Counted from the stretch's first letter, positions 9,027-18,150 are shown. The stretch: DNA of 47,547 nt from Bacteroidetes Order II. bacterium (GCA_016788705.1 JAEUSQ010000031.1:1-47547), one strand, 5' to 3'. Numbers and translations are program-made. Notes: generated from the letters alone by a model not told the origin.

Positions 9027-9239
9027 TTATCGTTTTCCAAAGTCCTGATATATCCGGTACCCACGAATACAGCCATAAACAATAAACAAAGCACTCACCC
9101 AAGGTGCAATTTCAGGAGACATCATTTTTAGCTTAGGGTTAAGTACCCATACAAAAACGCCCACCCCGATATACATGGCGGTAATAAATATCCCGAAGGC
9201 CATACCGGCAAAAAATGACAATTTTTCGGACTCTTTCAT
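9027..9239 (-). CDS. Small two-helix membrane protein, unknown function
   Basis: 70 residues with two hydrophobic segments (about residues 8-32 and 43-60), joined by a short loop with NPKLKMMSPEIAPW. It ends with a basic tail (YGCIRGYRIYQDFGKR). The gene is followed after 90 bp by the PstS-like lipoprotein gene on the same strand and is probably the first gene of that four-gene unit. I do not recognise a named family. The codon-level fit, hydrophobic pattern and operon position support a real gene. Confidence 0.68.
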   Translation of the reverse strand: MKESEKLSFFAGMAFGIFITAMYIGVGVFVWVLNPKLKMMSPEIAPWVSALFIVYGCIRGYRIYQDFGKR

Positions 9240-9487
9240 GTGTAGACGGTAAAAAGCTAAATAATACGGCCATCATTGCTGGAAGCATATAAAACAAAGG
9301 AAGCGGTGGAGATTTCCTTAAAAGCATTTCGCATAAAAACGTTCCAACGCAGTTCTTGCTTTCTTTAACATTTAAGTATAAGAAAATAAAGTTAAGGAAT
9401 ATATTTATCAACCTTGACAGGTGTAAATCAAAAGCTAAATGAAGAATGTAAGACAATCCATTCAAAAGATGCCGGGGAATACCCTAC

Positions 9488-9511
9488 AAAAAAGCCCTCA
9501 TGATCGAGGGC
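9488..9511 (-). terminator. Rho-independent terminator after the proline-rich membrane protein gene
   Basis: GCCCTC (9494-9499) pairs with GAGGGC (9506-9511) around a GATCAT-type loop. On the minus strand it is followed by TTTTTT (9493-9488). It is 23 bp beyond the stop at 9535. Confidence 0.72.
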
Positions 9512-9534
9512 CGAGAAACAAAACCAACGCTTCC

Positions 9535-10569
9535 TTATCCACCTTCTCCTTCGCTATAAGGTATATCGTCCGAAGCCACATCGGCCTGCCGCCAATCTCG
9601 GACAATACTCGACGTAAAATAGAAGCCTACGATCATGCCTACGAGGTAGGTGAATTGGTCTAAGAGGGTACCTATTTGAATTTGACTACTTTCCAGGGTA
9701 TCGGTAGCGGTTTTGGCTCCGATTAATAAGAAATAGACCAAAATAAAGGACGTTGTAATGGCCTTTCTGTATTCGCCTTTGTCTAAGTCCGATGAATTTG
9801 AAAGCCGATTAGAGGCATAAAGTGTTGTGAAAAAGGCGATGACACCTGTTCCGGTGATGGCCAGTGCAAGGCTATAATAGTTGAGGGTCAGATAGGCATA
9901 TACCACGAGTGCCGCAATTCCGACAACTCCAGCCATAGAAATCATTCCGGCATAGAGCCAGCTATTTTGATTCCGCCAACCAGGATCTATGGCTTCGTTG
10001 ACGAGTTCGGCTTCGGTCTGATACACCACATTGGGCAAAGCATAGGGCTTTCCAAAAGGTCCAGAGGGGACATTTACGGGAATGGACGTTTCTGCGACGG
10101 GCGCAGTCGGATTGCCTGTGTTATAATTTACGGCATCGGGATACTCGTTCAAGTCCACATCGGGTCCTGAATTCGGAGACGGGTACGAAGGCACTGTGGT
10201 GTTTGTTGGCATAGGAGTTTCGGGTAACGCGTTTGAGGGAAAAGGAACCGGAATTTCTGAAGGCGCGACAACGGTTTGCGGGAGTTCCGGCGGGACTGGA
10301 GGAACCGTCGTGGTGAGCGAAGGAGCATCCGCGAACGTGTTAGAAGTCCAAGTATCGGGCATAAGGGGTGGCAATACCTCTTGCTGTTGTGCCTCATCCA
10401 ATGTAAGGGATTCACTTGGGCGTGGGAATAAATCCGCCAGTTCTTGGAGTGTATCTGGTGGAGCCGGAAGGGCATGTGGAGGTATGGGAGGAGGGGCCTG
10501 CTCTTCTTTTAGTGAGGCAGCCAAGGCATCCCCAAGACGATATATGGAATGGTGTACAAACTTTGCCAT
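9535..10569 (-). CDS. Proline-rich membrane protein, unknown function
   Basis: I start it at the ATG at 10569 (344 residues, MAKFVHHSIYRLGDALAASL); an in-frame extension to 10668 is possible. Residues about 25-185 are proline-, threonine- and serine-rich with no recognisable fold and are probably a disordered cytoplasmic or periplasmic arm. A short folded stretch (VVYQTEAELVNEAIDPGWR) follows. Five or so hydrophobic helices then run from about 205 to 325, ending in an acidic tail (DDIPYSEGEGG). It is transcribed divergently from the kinase-like gene at 10784 and has its own terminator. No family recognised. Confidence 0.7.
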   Translation of the reverse strand: MAKFVHHSIYRLGDALAASLKEEQAPPPIPPHALPAPPDTLQELADLFPRPSESLTLDEAQQQEVLPPLMPDTWTSNTFADAPSLTTTVPPVPPELPQTVVAPSEIPVPFPSNALPETPMPTNTTVPSYPSPNSGPDVDLNEYPDAVNYNTGNPTAPVAETSIPVNVPSGPFGKPYALPNVVYQTEAELVNEAIDPGWRNQNSWLYAGMISMAGVVGIAALVVYAYLTLNYYSLALAITGTGVIAFFTTLYASNRLSNSSDLDKGEYRKAITTSFILVYFLLIGAKTATDTLESSQIQIGTLLDQFTYLVGMIVGFYFTSSIVRDWRQADVASDDIPYSEGEGG

Positions 10570-10783
10570 GGAGGTCTGCGGGTTTTCGGATGAAGTTTGT
10601 GCTCCGAAAAATTCAGAAGGCCGGATTAATTGCCCCCATAAACTATGAAATCCCACATCAAAGAACAATCATCCAGAAAAAAACAATCTGGTAGCCTTTC
10701 TCCCTTACTTGGCAAATGGTTCAAGCGTTTGTATTTTGAACCACTGAACCACCTACCCTCTGCATTTGTTGAAAAAACGTTTT

Positions 10784-12289
10784 ATGTTCGATTCGGTTTC
10801 GGAGTTGTGGACAGATCTACCCATCTTTCTCGCTTGTACGTTGTTTTTACTGGGTTTAGTGGGAATAGGTGAATGGCTAAATGCCCGCCTACACGTTTCG
10901 GCGGAGGTGACCCGTCGGTTGATTCATGCGTTTACAGGTTTGTTTGTTACGCTTTCCCCCTTGCTTTTTGCCAGTCCATTCTGGATTTATGTATTGGCGC
11001 TTATATTTATGGTTGCCAATTTTGTCGCAATCCAACATCACTGGTTTCAGGGAATGCATGGCATCTCTCGAAAAAGTTGGGGCACCGTCACGTTTCCATT
11101 GGCACTGCTCTTTGCATTGGTCACCAGTTGGAGCCCAGATGAAGGACGGATATTTGCCATCCAATGCACGTTTTTGGTACTTTCCTTTTCCGATCCACTC
11201 GCCTCTTGGGTAGGGATGAGCGTACCGAAACCGATAGTGTATCAGGTTGGCGGTTCCAAAAAATCCGTGGCGGGGTCGGTCGCATTTGCAGTTTCTGCTT
11301 TTTTATTGGTACTGCTCGGGCTATACCTGAATGGTTTTGATTTGCGCTGGGGCTGGGATACGATCGTATTGGCCGCTTTTACATCGGCAGTTGCGGCGAC
11401 CCTTGCCGAGGCATTGGGCGGAGACGGTTGGGATAACTTTTTTATGGTTGTCGCAATTCTGACAGCCCTTGTTTTCGTGAATCATCATCATGGTTTGGCC
11501 TATTACTTGGCCTTTTCCGTATTGGTAGGAATCGGTTTTGCCTTTTTGGCTTGGCGTTTAACGTTTTTAGACCTATCGGGTGCGTTTGCGGTGGCCTTGC
11601 TTGGGATGACGGTTTTTGGGCTGGGGGAATGGAAATGGAGTTTACCCGGCCTCACGTTTTTTGTACTGTCGAGTATCTTATCCAAATTGGGTAAGAAGCG
11701 AAAAGCAGCCCTCGAAGGAAAAAACGAAAAAACTTCGCGGCGGGATGCGGGCCAAGTGTATGCTAATGGCGGGTTTGCTTGGGCGATGCTGGTGCTATAC
11801 GTGTTTTTCCAGCATGAAGCCTTTTATTGGGCTTTTGTGGCTTCGTTTGCCGCTGCCGCTGCCGACACTTGGGGGACCGAAATCGGGGGCTATTTTCAGG
11901 GGAAGACTTGGCAGTTGCCTGCGTTTCGCCCAGTGCCCCCCGGCGTTTCCGGCGGTATTTCGGTGTCTGGAACCATCGGAGCGTTTTTGGGGTCAGGGGT
12001 GGTTTGGTTGGCGGGGGCGGCCTTTTTGGGCGACGTTTGGGTCTGGAAAGGAGCCTTTGTAATCGTGGGTGCTGGTATGGTGTCCATGTTTCTGGATAGC
12101 ATCCTCGGTGGCACGGTTCAGGCGCAATATATGGATGCATCTGGTGTGGTGGTGGAACGGCGCTATAGTGGTTTGGTAGAAAACCGTCTCATTGCCGGAT
12201 ACCGTTGGGTCAATAACGACCGTGTCAATCTTGCAAATACCTTTTTAGGTGGAATATTAGGCGGTTTGTGCTATCTTGGGCTATCATGA
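10784..12289 (+). CDS. Fusion of dolichol/phytol kinase-like domain and DUF92 (VTE6-like) domain
   Basis: 501 residues from the ATG at 10784 (a TTG at 10766 would add six). The N-terminal half (about 20-240) is a polytopic SEC59/VTE5-type CTP-dependent polyprenol kinase domain: EVTRRLIHAFTGLFV, SFSDPLASWVG and AEALGGDGWDNFFM. The C-terminal half (about 250-500) is DUF92: SGAFAVALLGMTVFG, RDAGQVYANGGFAW, AAAADTWGTEIGG and GGTVQAQYMD. Plant and cyanobacterial DUF92 proteins (VTE6) phosphorylate phytyl phosphate, and VTE5 makes that phosphate from phytol. The fusion could therefore carry out both steps on an isoprenoid alcohol, giving a diphosphate. The substrate here is inferred; a non-phototroph might salvage farnesol or geranylgeraniol for quinones or carotenoids. 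Confidence 0.82.
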   Translation: MFDSVSELWTDLPIFLACTLFLLGLVGIGEWLNARLHVSAEVTRRLIHAFTGLFVTLSPLLFASPFWIYVLALIFMVANFVAIQHHWFQGMHGISRKSWGTVTFPLALLFALVTSWSPDEGRIFAIQCTFLVLSFSDPLASWVGMSVPKPIVYQVGGSKKSVAGSVAFAVSAFLLVLLGLYLNGFDLRWGWDTIVLAAFTSAVAATLAEALGGDGWDNFFMVVAILTALVFVNHHHGLAYYLAFSVLVGIGFAFLAWRLTFLDLSGAFAVALLGMTVFGLGEWKWSLPGLTFFVLSSILSKLGKKRKAALEGKNEKTSRRDAGQVYANGGFAWAMLVLYVFFQHEAFYWAFVASFAAAAADTWGTEIGGYFQGKTWQLPAFRPVPPGVSGGISVSGTIGAFLGSGVVWLAGAAFLGDVWVWKGAFVIVGAGMVSMFLDSILGGTVQAQYMDASGVVVERRYSGLVENRLIAGYRWVNNDRVNLANTFLGGILGGLCYLGLS

Positions 12290-12365
12290 GCATGTTCACC
12301 CTCATGGGGATTTATTAAACGTATTGGTGCCTTTTCACTGTTCATCATTTTAACTTGCATTCGTT

Positions 12366-13700
12366 ATGGCTTGGTACAAACAATTACATTGGCAAATTAT
12401 TCTGGGGCTGCTTCTGGGCTTGGTTTATGGTGTGGTCGCAGCCACCAATGGTTTTCAGCAATTCACTACCGATTGGATCACCCCGTTCGGTACTATTTTC
12501 ATTAACCTCCTCAAACTGATCGCTGTTCCACTGGTTTTGGCTTCCTTGATTATGGGGGTGGCTTCTCTGGCAGACATCCGGAAGTTAGGCCGTATTGGAG
12601 GGAAAACCTTGGGGCTTTATATTCTGACAACGGCCATTGCCATTGCCATTGGTCTGCTGTTTGCGAATCTTTTGCAACCAGGTCATCAGGTTCCGCCCGA
12701 AATGCGTGAATCGCTGATGGCTTCGTATGCCGACAATGTACAAACCAGCAAAGATGTTGCCGCTTCCGTGGGGCAACGCGGCCCGCTTCAAATCCTTATT
12801 GATATGGTTCCGGACAATATTTTTAAGGCCGGAGCAGACAACCGCAACATGCTTCAAATTGTCTTCTTTGCTATTTTCTTTGGGATTGGGCTTTTGCAGA
12901 TTCCCAAAGCCAAGGCCAAGCCTATATTAGATTTCTTTGACGGGCTAAATGACGTTGTAATTAGATTGGTGGACATCATCATGCTCATGGCGCCTTTGGG
13001 GGTATTTGCCCTCATGTCCAGTACCATCGTAAGTGTGGCGGGAGACGACCTCGGAAAATTACTTCAACTGCTGGGTGCTTTGGGCATCTATTGCCTAACG
13101 GTTGTAGGCGGACTCATCATCCACACGGCTGTGGTGTACCCATCCTTTTTATATGGCCTGAGCCGTTACAATATCAAAAAGTTTTTTCAGGCCATTTCCC
13201 GTGCCCAACTGGTAGGCTTTTCCACCAGTTCGAGTGGAGCCACCCTCCCGGTAACAATGGAGTGCGCCGAAGAAAAAATTGGCGCATCCAAAGAAATTTC
13301 ATCGTTTGTCTTGCCATTAGGGGCAACGATTAATATGGATGGGACAGCCCTGTATCAAGGGGTTGCAACCGTCTTTATTGCACAGGCATTAGGCATGGAC
13401 CTGAGTTTTTCCGCACAGCTGAATGTCCTATTACTTGCCGTAATGGCCTCCATTGGCACAGCAGCAGTGCCGGGAGCTGGGGTTATTATGCTCATCATCA
13501 TCTTGGAATCGGTAGGGGTTCCAAGCGCCGGAATTGCCCTCATTTTAGGGGTAGATCGGATTTTGGATATGCTTCGGACCGTAACCAACATTACGGGTGA
13601 TCTGATGGTCTGTACGGTAATTGCCAAGTCCGAGGGGCAGTTACACGAAGTAAATCCGGACCCACATGCCGATGATGTTCGCCTAACAGCAGCAGAATAA
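12366..13700 (+). CDS. Dicarboxylate/amino acid:cation symporter (DAACS family)
   Basis: 444 residues, the usual length for the GltP/DctA/GltT family of sodium- or proton-coupled glutamate/aspartate or C4-dicarboxylate carriers. Both re-entrant hairpin signatures are present: the serine-rich FSTSSSGATLPVTMEC in HP1, and LPLGATINMDGTALYQG with the NMDGT cation-binding motif in TM7. HP2 shows GTAAVPGAGVIML, and the last helix has ILGVDRILDMLRTVTNITGD. The chain starts MAWYKQLHWQIILGLLLG, a typical family start. Whether it carries glutamate or dicarboxylates cannot be settled by eye. A strong terminator follows the gene. Confidence 0.94.
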   Translation: MAWYKQLHWQIILGLLLGLVYGVVAATNGFQQFTTDWITPFGTIFINLLKLIAVPLVLASLIMGVASLADIRKLGRIGGKTLGLYILTTAIAIAIGLLFANLLQPGHQVPPEMRESLMASYADNVQTSKDVAASVGQRGPLQILIDMVPDNIFKAGADNRNMLQIVFFAIFFGIGLLQIPKAKAKPILDFFDGLNDVVIRLVDIIMLMAPLGVFALMSSTIVSVAGDDLGKLLQLLGALGIYCLTVVGGLIIHTAVVYPSFLYGLSRYNIKKFFQAISRAQLVGFSTSSSGATLPVTMECAEEKIGASKEISSFVLPLGATINMDGTALYQGVATVFIAQALGMDLSFSAQLNVLLLAVMASIGTAAVPGAGVIMLIIILESVGVPSAGIALILGVDRILDMLRTVTNITGDLMVCTVIAKSEGQLHEVNPDPHADDVRLTAAE

Positions 13701-13742
13701 TGGACCACCTCATTAATTTTTGATTCTGAACGATACTTCTGG

Positions 13743-13792
13743 GTCTTCGGGTGCGTTGTTAGAGATGTCTGCAACCCACCCGAAGACTTTTT
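13743..13792 (+). terminator. Rho-independent terminator after the symporter gene
   Basis: An 11-bp perfect stem, GTCTTCGGGTG (13743-13753) with CACCCGAAGAC (13777-13787), continues inward as GTTG/CAAC across a C-C mismatch. It is followed by TTTTT (13788-13792). Confidence 0.92.
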
Positions 13793-13804
13793 GATAACAA
13801 ACAG

Positions 13805-15322
13805 ATGCTCTTGATATACAGACGGATTTTTTTGTGGCTTTTGCTGGCCTGTACATCGGTCATGGCCCAATCTAAGCGCGATCTTCCCATCACCCACGCG
13901 CTCAAACAAGGTCGAGAAGCCTTTTTTGCCTTTCGCATCAACCAAGCCACGCAGCAATTCCGACAGGTGATCCAAAACGACAAAGACCCGGTGAACCAAG
14001 CAATGGCACAGTACCATTTATCGGCAATGGCGGTCTGGCAGTTTGGTTTTGGCCAAACAACAGCGGGGCTTAATGAATTCAAAACACAGAATGCGGCACT
14101 GAATACGGCGTTACGCTATGTGAACGATCCGTTATGGCGTCGGTTTTTGACAGCAGAGTCGGCCATGCACCGGGCCATTGTGGGGGTTTTGCGGAACGAT
14201 ATGCTTGGAGCTGCAATGTCTGGACGGGAAGCCTACAACAATTATGTATGGTGCATAGAACAAGATCCATATTTTGAAGAAGCCTATAAAGGCATGGGAT
14301 TGATGCAAGTGCTGATAGGCTCTGCACCCAGAGCCTATCAAGGGCTTCTGGGTTTTCTGGGGTATCGGGGTACAGTACAAGATGGCCTAAATCACTTAGA
14401 ACGGGCCATTAAAAAAGCTAAGTGGGTACAGGAAGAAGCCGCGATTTATTTTGCACTGAGCGACGAAATACTGAACCAAAATGAACGGAATGGCATCCAG
14501 AAGCTGAGCGAGTTGCAAAAAGCATATCCACAAAGTCCGTTATTCAATTTTTTATATGGTTATGCCCTCCGTAATAAGTTTAAGGCACGCGAGGCCCTGC
14601 CCTATTTGGAAGCCGCCGCACGATCCGGTAAAAAAAGCGAAACGGTTTCGCCTGCCATCTTTTTGTTTTATCTAGGAGAGCTCTATTTCCGGCTGAATCA
14701 ATACGACGAAGCTATTCGGGACTTTACACGGTTTACACAGGAATTTGAGGGGACAACCCTTGTTGGACAAGCATATTTCAAAATGGGTCAAGCCTTGGAA
14801 ATGGGGGGAGACCGCACAGCCGCCGTAGCGATGTACCAAAAGGTGAAAGCCGGATTTGCCTATGACATGGATGAATTTGCCCTCCGGCAGGCGGCACTGC
14901 GTATAGAAACGCCAATGACTCCTGTGGAGAAGCAATTACTACGCCTGCAAAATGCTTCGGATGCGGGCGATTATGCCTTTGTTCTCACGGAAGTGGAAAA
15001 CATTTTGTCTCAAACCACAATCTCGTCGGTCAACCTCGCAGAAGCACACTACCGAAAAGGGTTGGCCCTTCAAAAGGCTCAACGCTACGAAGAAGCGATT
15101 GTTTTTTATGCTCGGGCAGTACAAAATCCTGGAGACCCACTTGCCAAATGGGGGCCTTATAGCCAACTCTATATTGGTGAGTGCTACGAAGCCCTCCAAC
15201 AACCAGAAAATGCCATTCTTGCTTATCGGAAAGCCCTGATGTATCGGGAAAAATTTGATTATCACAAGGGCTTAGAACAACGGGCAAAAACGGCATTAAG
15301 CCGATTAAAAACGGGAAATTAA
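13805..15322 (+). CDS. Secreted tetratricopeptide repeat protein
   Basis: 505 residues with a signal peptide (MLLIYRRIFLWLLLACTSVMAQ). The chain is helical throughout, with TPR-like pairs from about residue 30 to the end. Examples are FRINQATQQFRQVIQNDKDP, ALPYLEAAARSGKKSE, YFRLNQYDEAIRDFTRFTQE and KGLALQKAQRYEEAIVFYAR. The segment ALRYVNDPLWRRFLTAESAM with the following GREAYNNYVWCIEQDPYFEE resembles a conserved N-terminal block of Bacteroidota TPR proteins whose function is not known. The gene runs head-on into the ATPase gene at 15319, and the two stop codons share a TTAA. Confidence 0.82.
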   Translation: MLLIYRRIFLWLLLACTSVMAQSKRDLPITHALKQGREAFFAFRINQATQQFRQVIQNDKDPVNQAMAQYHLSAMAVWQFGFGQTTAGLNEFKTQNAALNTALRYVNDPLWRRFLTAESAMHRAIVGVLRNDMLGAAMSGREAYNNYVWCIEQDPYFEEAYKGMGLMQVLIGSAPRAYQGLLGFLGYRGTVQDGLNHLERAIKKAKWVQEEAAIYFALSDEILNQNERNGIQKLSELQKAYPQSPLFNFLYGYALRNKFKAREALPYLEAAARSGKKSETVSPAIFLFYLGELYFRLNQYDEAIRDFTRFTQEFEGTTLVGQAYFKMGQALEMGGDRTAAVAMYQKVKAGFAYDMDEFALRQAALRIETPMTPVEKQLLRLQNASDAGDYAFVLTEVENILSQTTISSVNLAEAHYRKGLALQKAQRYEEAIVFYARAVQNPGDPLAKWGPYSQLYIGECYEALQQPENAILAYRKALMYREKFDYHKGLEQRAKTALSRLKTGN

Positions 15323-16920
15323 CGCCTACGCCCCCCTAATCCTAAGACACCCAGCAGGCCACGGGCCAATTCATTAAAGACCGTTTTGGTTACTTGTTTA
15401 CCTACGGAACTTGTCAGTACCTGCTCTACAATGGTTTTTTCGGGCTTACGCTTGGCTGTTTCGGTTTGTGCTTTTTGTTGTTGTTTTAGTTGTTCGGCTT
15501 GTGCTTTTTCCTGTTGACGCTGCAACTCGGCTTGTTGTTCGGCGAGTTGGGCTTGTTGTATTTTGGCATTGAGCATTTCATAGGCACTTTGTGGATCTAC
15601 CACCTTGTTGTATTTAGCAGCCAATTTAGATTTGGCAACCAACGCATCCAACTCCATCGGTGTCAGTACATCCATCCGTGATCCGGGCGCGCACATCAAC
15701 GTGTGTACCAAGGGGGTTGGTGTCCCTTTCGGGTTGAGTACCGTAACAAAAGCCTCTCCAATCCCCAATTCGGTTAGTTCATTTTCTACTTGATAGAATT
15801 TCGATTCCGGATAGTTTTCAGCCGCCGCTTTAATGTCTTTGCGGTCTTTGGCCGTAAAGGCACGGAGCGCGTGTTGCACCTTGAGGCCCAATTGTCCCAA
15901 AACGGCATTGGGAATATCGGCAGGGTTTTGGGTGATAAAGAAGATCCCAACACCTTTGGATCGGATCAATTTAATGATGGCTTCGATTTGATTAAGCAAA
16001 ACCTGAGAGGCTTCCGAGAACACCAAGTGGGCTTCATCTATAAAAATACACAACTTAGGTGCATCCAGATCCCCCTCTTCCGGAAAGGAGGCATACACCT
16101 CGGCCAGTAATTGTAGCATAAAAGTTGCAAACAATTTAGGCCGATCTTGCAAATCGGTAAGGCGGAGGATGTTTACCATGCCACGTCCTGTTTCAAGGTC
16201 TATCCGGCAAAGGTCATCCACCTCAAAAGACGGCTCGCCAAAAAACACTTCGGCGCCTTGTTGCTCCAATTCCAGCACTTTCCGAATAATGGTTCCAACG
16301 GTGGCAGTCGAAATGGCACCATATTCGGCGGTAATTTCGGCCTTGCCTTCTTCTGCCAGATAAGAAAGGGTTTTTTTGAAGTCTTTTAGGTCTAAAAGAG
16401 GCAATTGTTTGTCGTCGCAGTATTTGAAAACCACCGAAACGGCACCAGACTGTGTATCATTCAGCCCTAAGATTTTGGAAAATAATACTGGGCCAAATTC
16501 GGTAACGGTGGCGCGTAGCCGTGCCCCTTTTTCTCCAGAAAGGGTTAGAAATTCTACCGGATTGGCGGCTATTTTATAGGGTAATCCAATTTTTTGATGT
16601 CGTTCTAATGCGCGGGTATTGCTTGGATCGCCGCTGGCTGCAATTCCCGAAAGATCTCCCTTGATGTCCATCAACAGTACCGGAATGCCGTTTTCCGAAA
16701 GTTTTTCGGCAAAGAGTTGCAGGGTTTTGGTTTTTCCGGTTCCGGTAGCACCAGCAATCAACCCATGCCGGTTCAGCATTTTAACAGGAACGCGCACCAA
16801 GGTATTGGGCAGGCTATCCCCTTTATAGACAGCGCCGCCCAACGCAATGGTGGTTCCGGAAAACTGATACGCTGTTTGTATGGTCTGGATAAATTCTTCT
16901 TTGGTTGCCATTGGATGCAT
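15319..16920 (-). CDS. HerA/YjgR-like P-loop ATPase (DUF853)
   Basis: 533 residues. The chain matches the DUF853/helicase HerA-like family, of which E. coli YjgR is a member. Walker A is GATGTGKT at 57-64, with LLMDIKGDLSGIA after it. Other marks are FGPVLFSKILGLNDTQSG, NILRLTDLQDRPKLFATFML, Walker B LCIFIDEAHLVF, and IRSKGVGIFFITQNPADIP with the sensor Gln-Asn. From about 430 the chain becomes a Gln/Ala/Lys coiled coil, and it ends with a glycine- and arginine-rich tail (LLGVLGLGGRRR). Met4 (16911) is an alternative start. The cellular role of this family is not settled; no NurA-like nuclease gene is adjacent. Confidence 0.9.
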   Translation of the reverse strand: MHPMATKEEFIQTIQTAYQFSGTTIALGGAVYKGDSLPNTLVRVPVKMLNRHGLIAGATGTGKTKTLQLFAEKLSENGIPVLLMDIKGDLSGIAASGDPSNTRALERHQKIGLPYKIAANPVEFLTLSGEKGARLRATVTEFGPVLFSKILGLNDTQSGAVSVVFKYCDDKQLPLLDLKDFKKTLSYLAEEGKAEITAEYGAISTATVGTIIRKVLELEQQGAEVFFGEPSFEVDDLCRIDLETGRGMVNILRLTDLQDRPKLFATFMLQLLAEVYASFPEEGDLDAPKLCIFIDEAHLVFSEASQVLLNQIEAIIKLIRSKGVGIFFITQNPADIPNAVLGQLGLKVQHALRAFTAKDRKDIKAAAENYPESKFYQVENELTELGIGEAFVTVLNPKGTPTPLVHTLMCAPGSRMDVLTPMELDALVAKSKLAAKYNKVVDPQSAYEMLNAKIQQAQLAEQQAELQRQQEKAQAEQLKQQQKAQTETAKRKPEKTIVEQVLTSSVGKQVTKTVFNELARGLLGVLGLGGRRR

Positions 16921-17007
16921 GATTTGGGGTTTGCAGGTTGTATTTTCGGGAATCTAAGTCATTGCTACCATCTGCGCAACTGCGCTTTTCACGACCTTCT
17001 GTTCAGC

Positions 17008-17751
17008 ATGTTCAAAAACCTATTCTGGAGCATCGTAATCATCGGTTTTGCAGGAGCGGGGTATTATTACCTCATGAAAAATCCTGAATCGGTGTCTCAA
17101 TCCACCGACACAATGAAGAAGCCGGAAAAACCACCTTCTTCTTTTCCATCAACACCCACTCCTACAACCACCAAAAAAAGCAAGCCCTTCCGTGGATGTC
17201 CTGCCGAAGGAGCGGGCGGTGATCCATTGATGAACATTCAAAAAAACCGAGACCATACACCACAAACCTATCAGTCGGTCTCCTTCGACTGGGTGTATAA
17301 ACTTCCTACTCCGAAGGAAATCCATCGCAAAGACCGACAAAATTGGCGCTTACGCGATGTACAGTTGGTGGCCGAGTACGAACAAATGGCGGTCGCGGTA
17401 GAGGGTTTTTTGACGGATGCAAAAATTTCTGGTCCCGAAACCACCAATTGCAATGGCGTTGAAAATGAAATGCTGGACTTTCATATGTGGCTTGTTGAAA
17501 CCCGACGACGAGACCGAGCAAAATCTATTGTTGTGGAACCAACCCCGCGACTGCGTGCCCAAAACCCTGGTTGGTCGCTTACCCGTCTAAATGCCATTGC
17601 CAATACCCAAAAACGGGTTCGGATTTCCGGCTGGTTGTTTATGGATCCCGAACATCCCGAACAATTGGGAAAAATACGGGGAACGCTCTGGGAAATTCAC
17701 CCTATTATGAAAATAGAAGTGGAAGAGAACGGTAAATGGGTGAAGTTATAA
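17008..17751 (+). CDS. Membrane-anchored protein of unknown function
   Basis: I start it at the ATG at 17008 (247 residues). The frame extends upstream, but that part overlaps the divergent ATPase gene and looks non-coding. A single N-terminal helix (LFWSIVIIGFAGAGYYYLM) is followed by a Ser/Thr/Pro/Lys linker (about 28-62). A soluble domain follows with RGCPAEGAGGDPLMNIQKNR, DWVYKLPTPKEIHRKDRQNW, AVAVEGFLTDAKISGPETTN and GTLWEIHPIMKIEV. The closing RISGWLFMD...GTLWEIHPI block is conserved-looking and has an OB-fold-like beta pattern, but I cannot name a function. A small gene follows 21 bp downstream. Confidence 0.72.
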   Translation: MFKNLFWSIVIIGFAGAGYYYLMKNPESVSQSTDTMKKPEKPPSSFPSTPTPTTTKKSKPFRGCPAEGAGGDPLMNIQKNRDHTPQTYQSVSFDWVYKLPTPKEIHRKDRQNWRLRDVQLVAEYEQMAVAVEGFLTDAKISGPETTNCNGVENEMLDFHMWLVETRRRDRAKSIVVEPTPRLRAQNPGWSLTRLNAIANTQKRVRISGWLFMDPEHPEQLGKIRGTLWEIHPIMKIEVEENGKWVKL

Positions 17752-17772
17752 ACATATAAACCCTACAATGAC

Positions 17773-18093
17773 ATGCAAAAAGCCATTAAACTTATTGCAC
17801 AACTAAAACAGGTGGCCGAAACCACGCCCGACGCCATCCAATTTGCATTGGAAAACCTGTCTCAGCAGTTGTATTTGTTGAAGGTAGCCGAGTTGGACGA
17901 CGCATTCTCGTTAGCCGTCTGGGTAGTGGGCGAACAAGAGGCAACTGGCCATTTTCTGCCTATGGCTACGGTCTATCTCCAGACGTTACTTGCCCAAATC
18001 CCAGAGGTGGGAGTCCTGTCTATCACCGAAAACACCGATACCGAGGACTTTGAGCAATTGTACGAGCAATTGAACACGCTTCCTATTGTTTGA
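17773..18093 (+). CDS. Small hypothetical protein
   Basis: 106 residues, acidic, mostly helical, with no signal peptide or membrane segment. It begins MQKAIKLIAQLKQVAETTPD and ends EDFEQLYEQLNTLPIV. It begins 21 bp after the membrane-anchored protein gene and is probably co-transcribed. I do not recognise it. The amphipathic heptad-like first half suggests a helical bundle or partner-binding role. Confidence 0.6.
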   Translation: MQKAIKLIAQLKQVAETTPDAIQFALENLSQQLYLLKVAELDDAFSLAVWVVGEQEATGHFLPMATVYLQTLLAQIPEVGVLSITENTDTEDFEQLYEQLNTLPIV

Positions 18094-18118
18094 ACGAACC
18101 AACCAAGAGTAAAAAATA

Positions 18119-18150
18119 CGCGGGAACCAAGCCTAAGCCCGATTCCCGCG
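18119..18150. terminator. Inverted repeat between converging genes
   Basis: CGCGGGAA (18119-18126) pairs perfectly with TTCCCGCG (18143-18150) around a 16-nt loop, in the 100-bp gap between converging genes. It has no clean T tract on either side, so a bidirectional or Rho-assisted terminator is a guess. Confidence 0.45.

Noticed and set aside
16717-17007. Upstream extension of the membrane-anchored protein to 344 residues
   Set aside because: The extra 97 codons overlap the divergent ATPase gene and have no protein-like pattern. The membrane anchor begins at the ATG at 17008.
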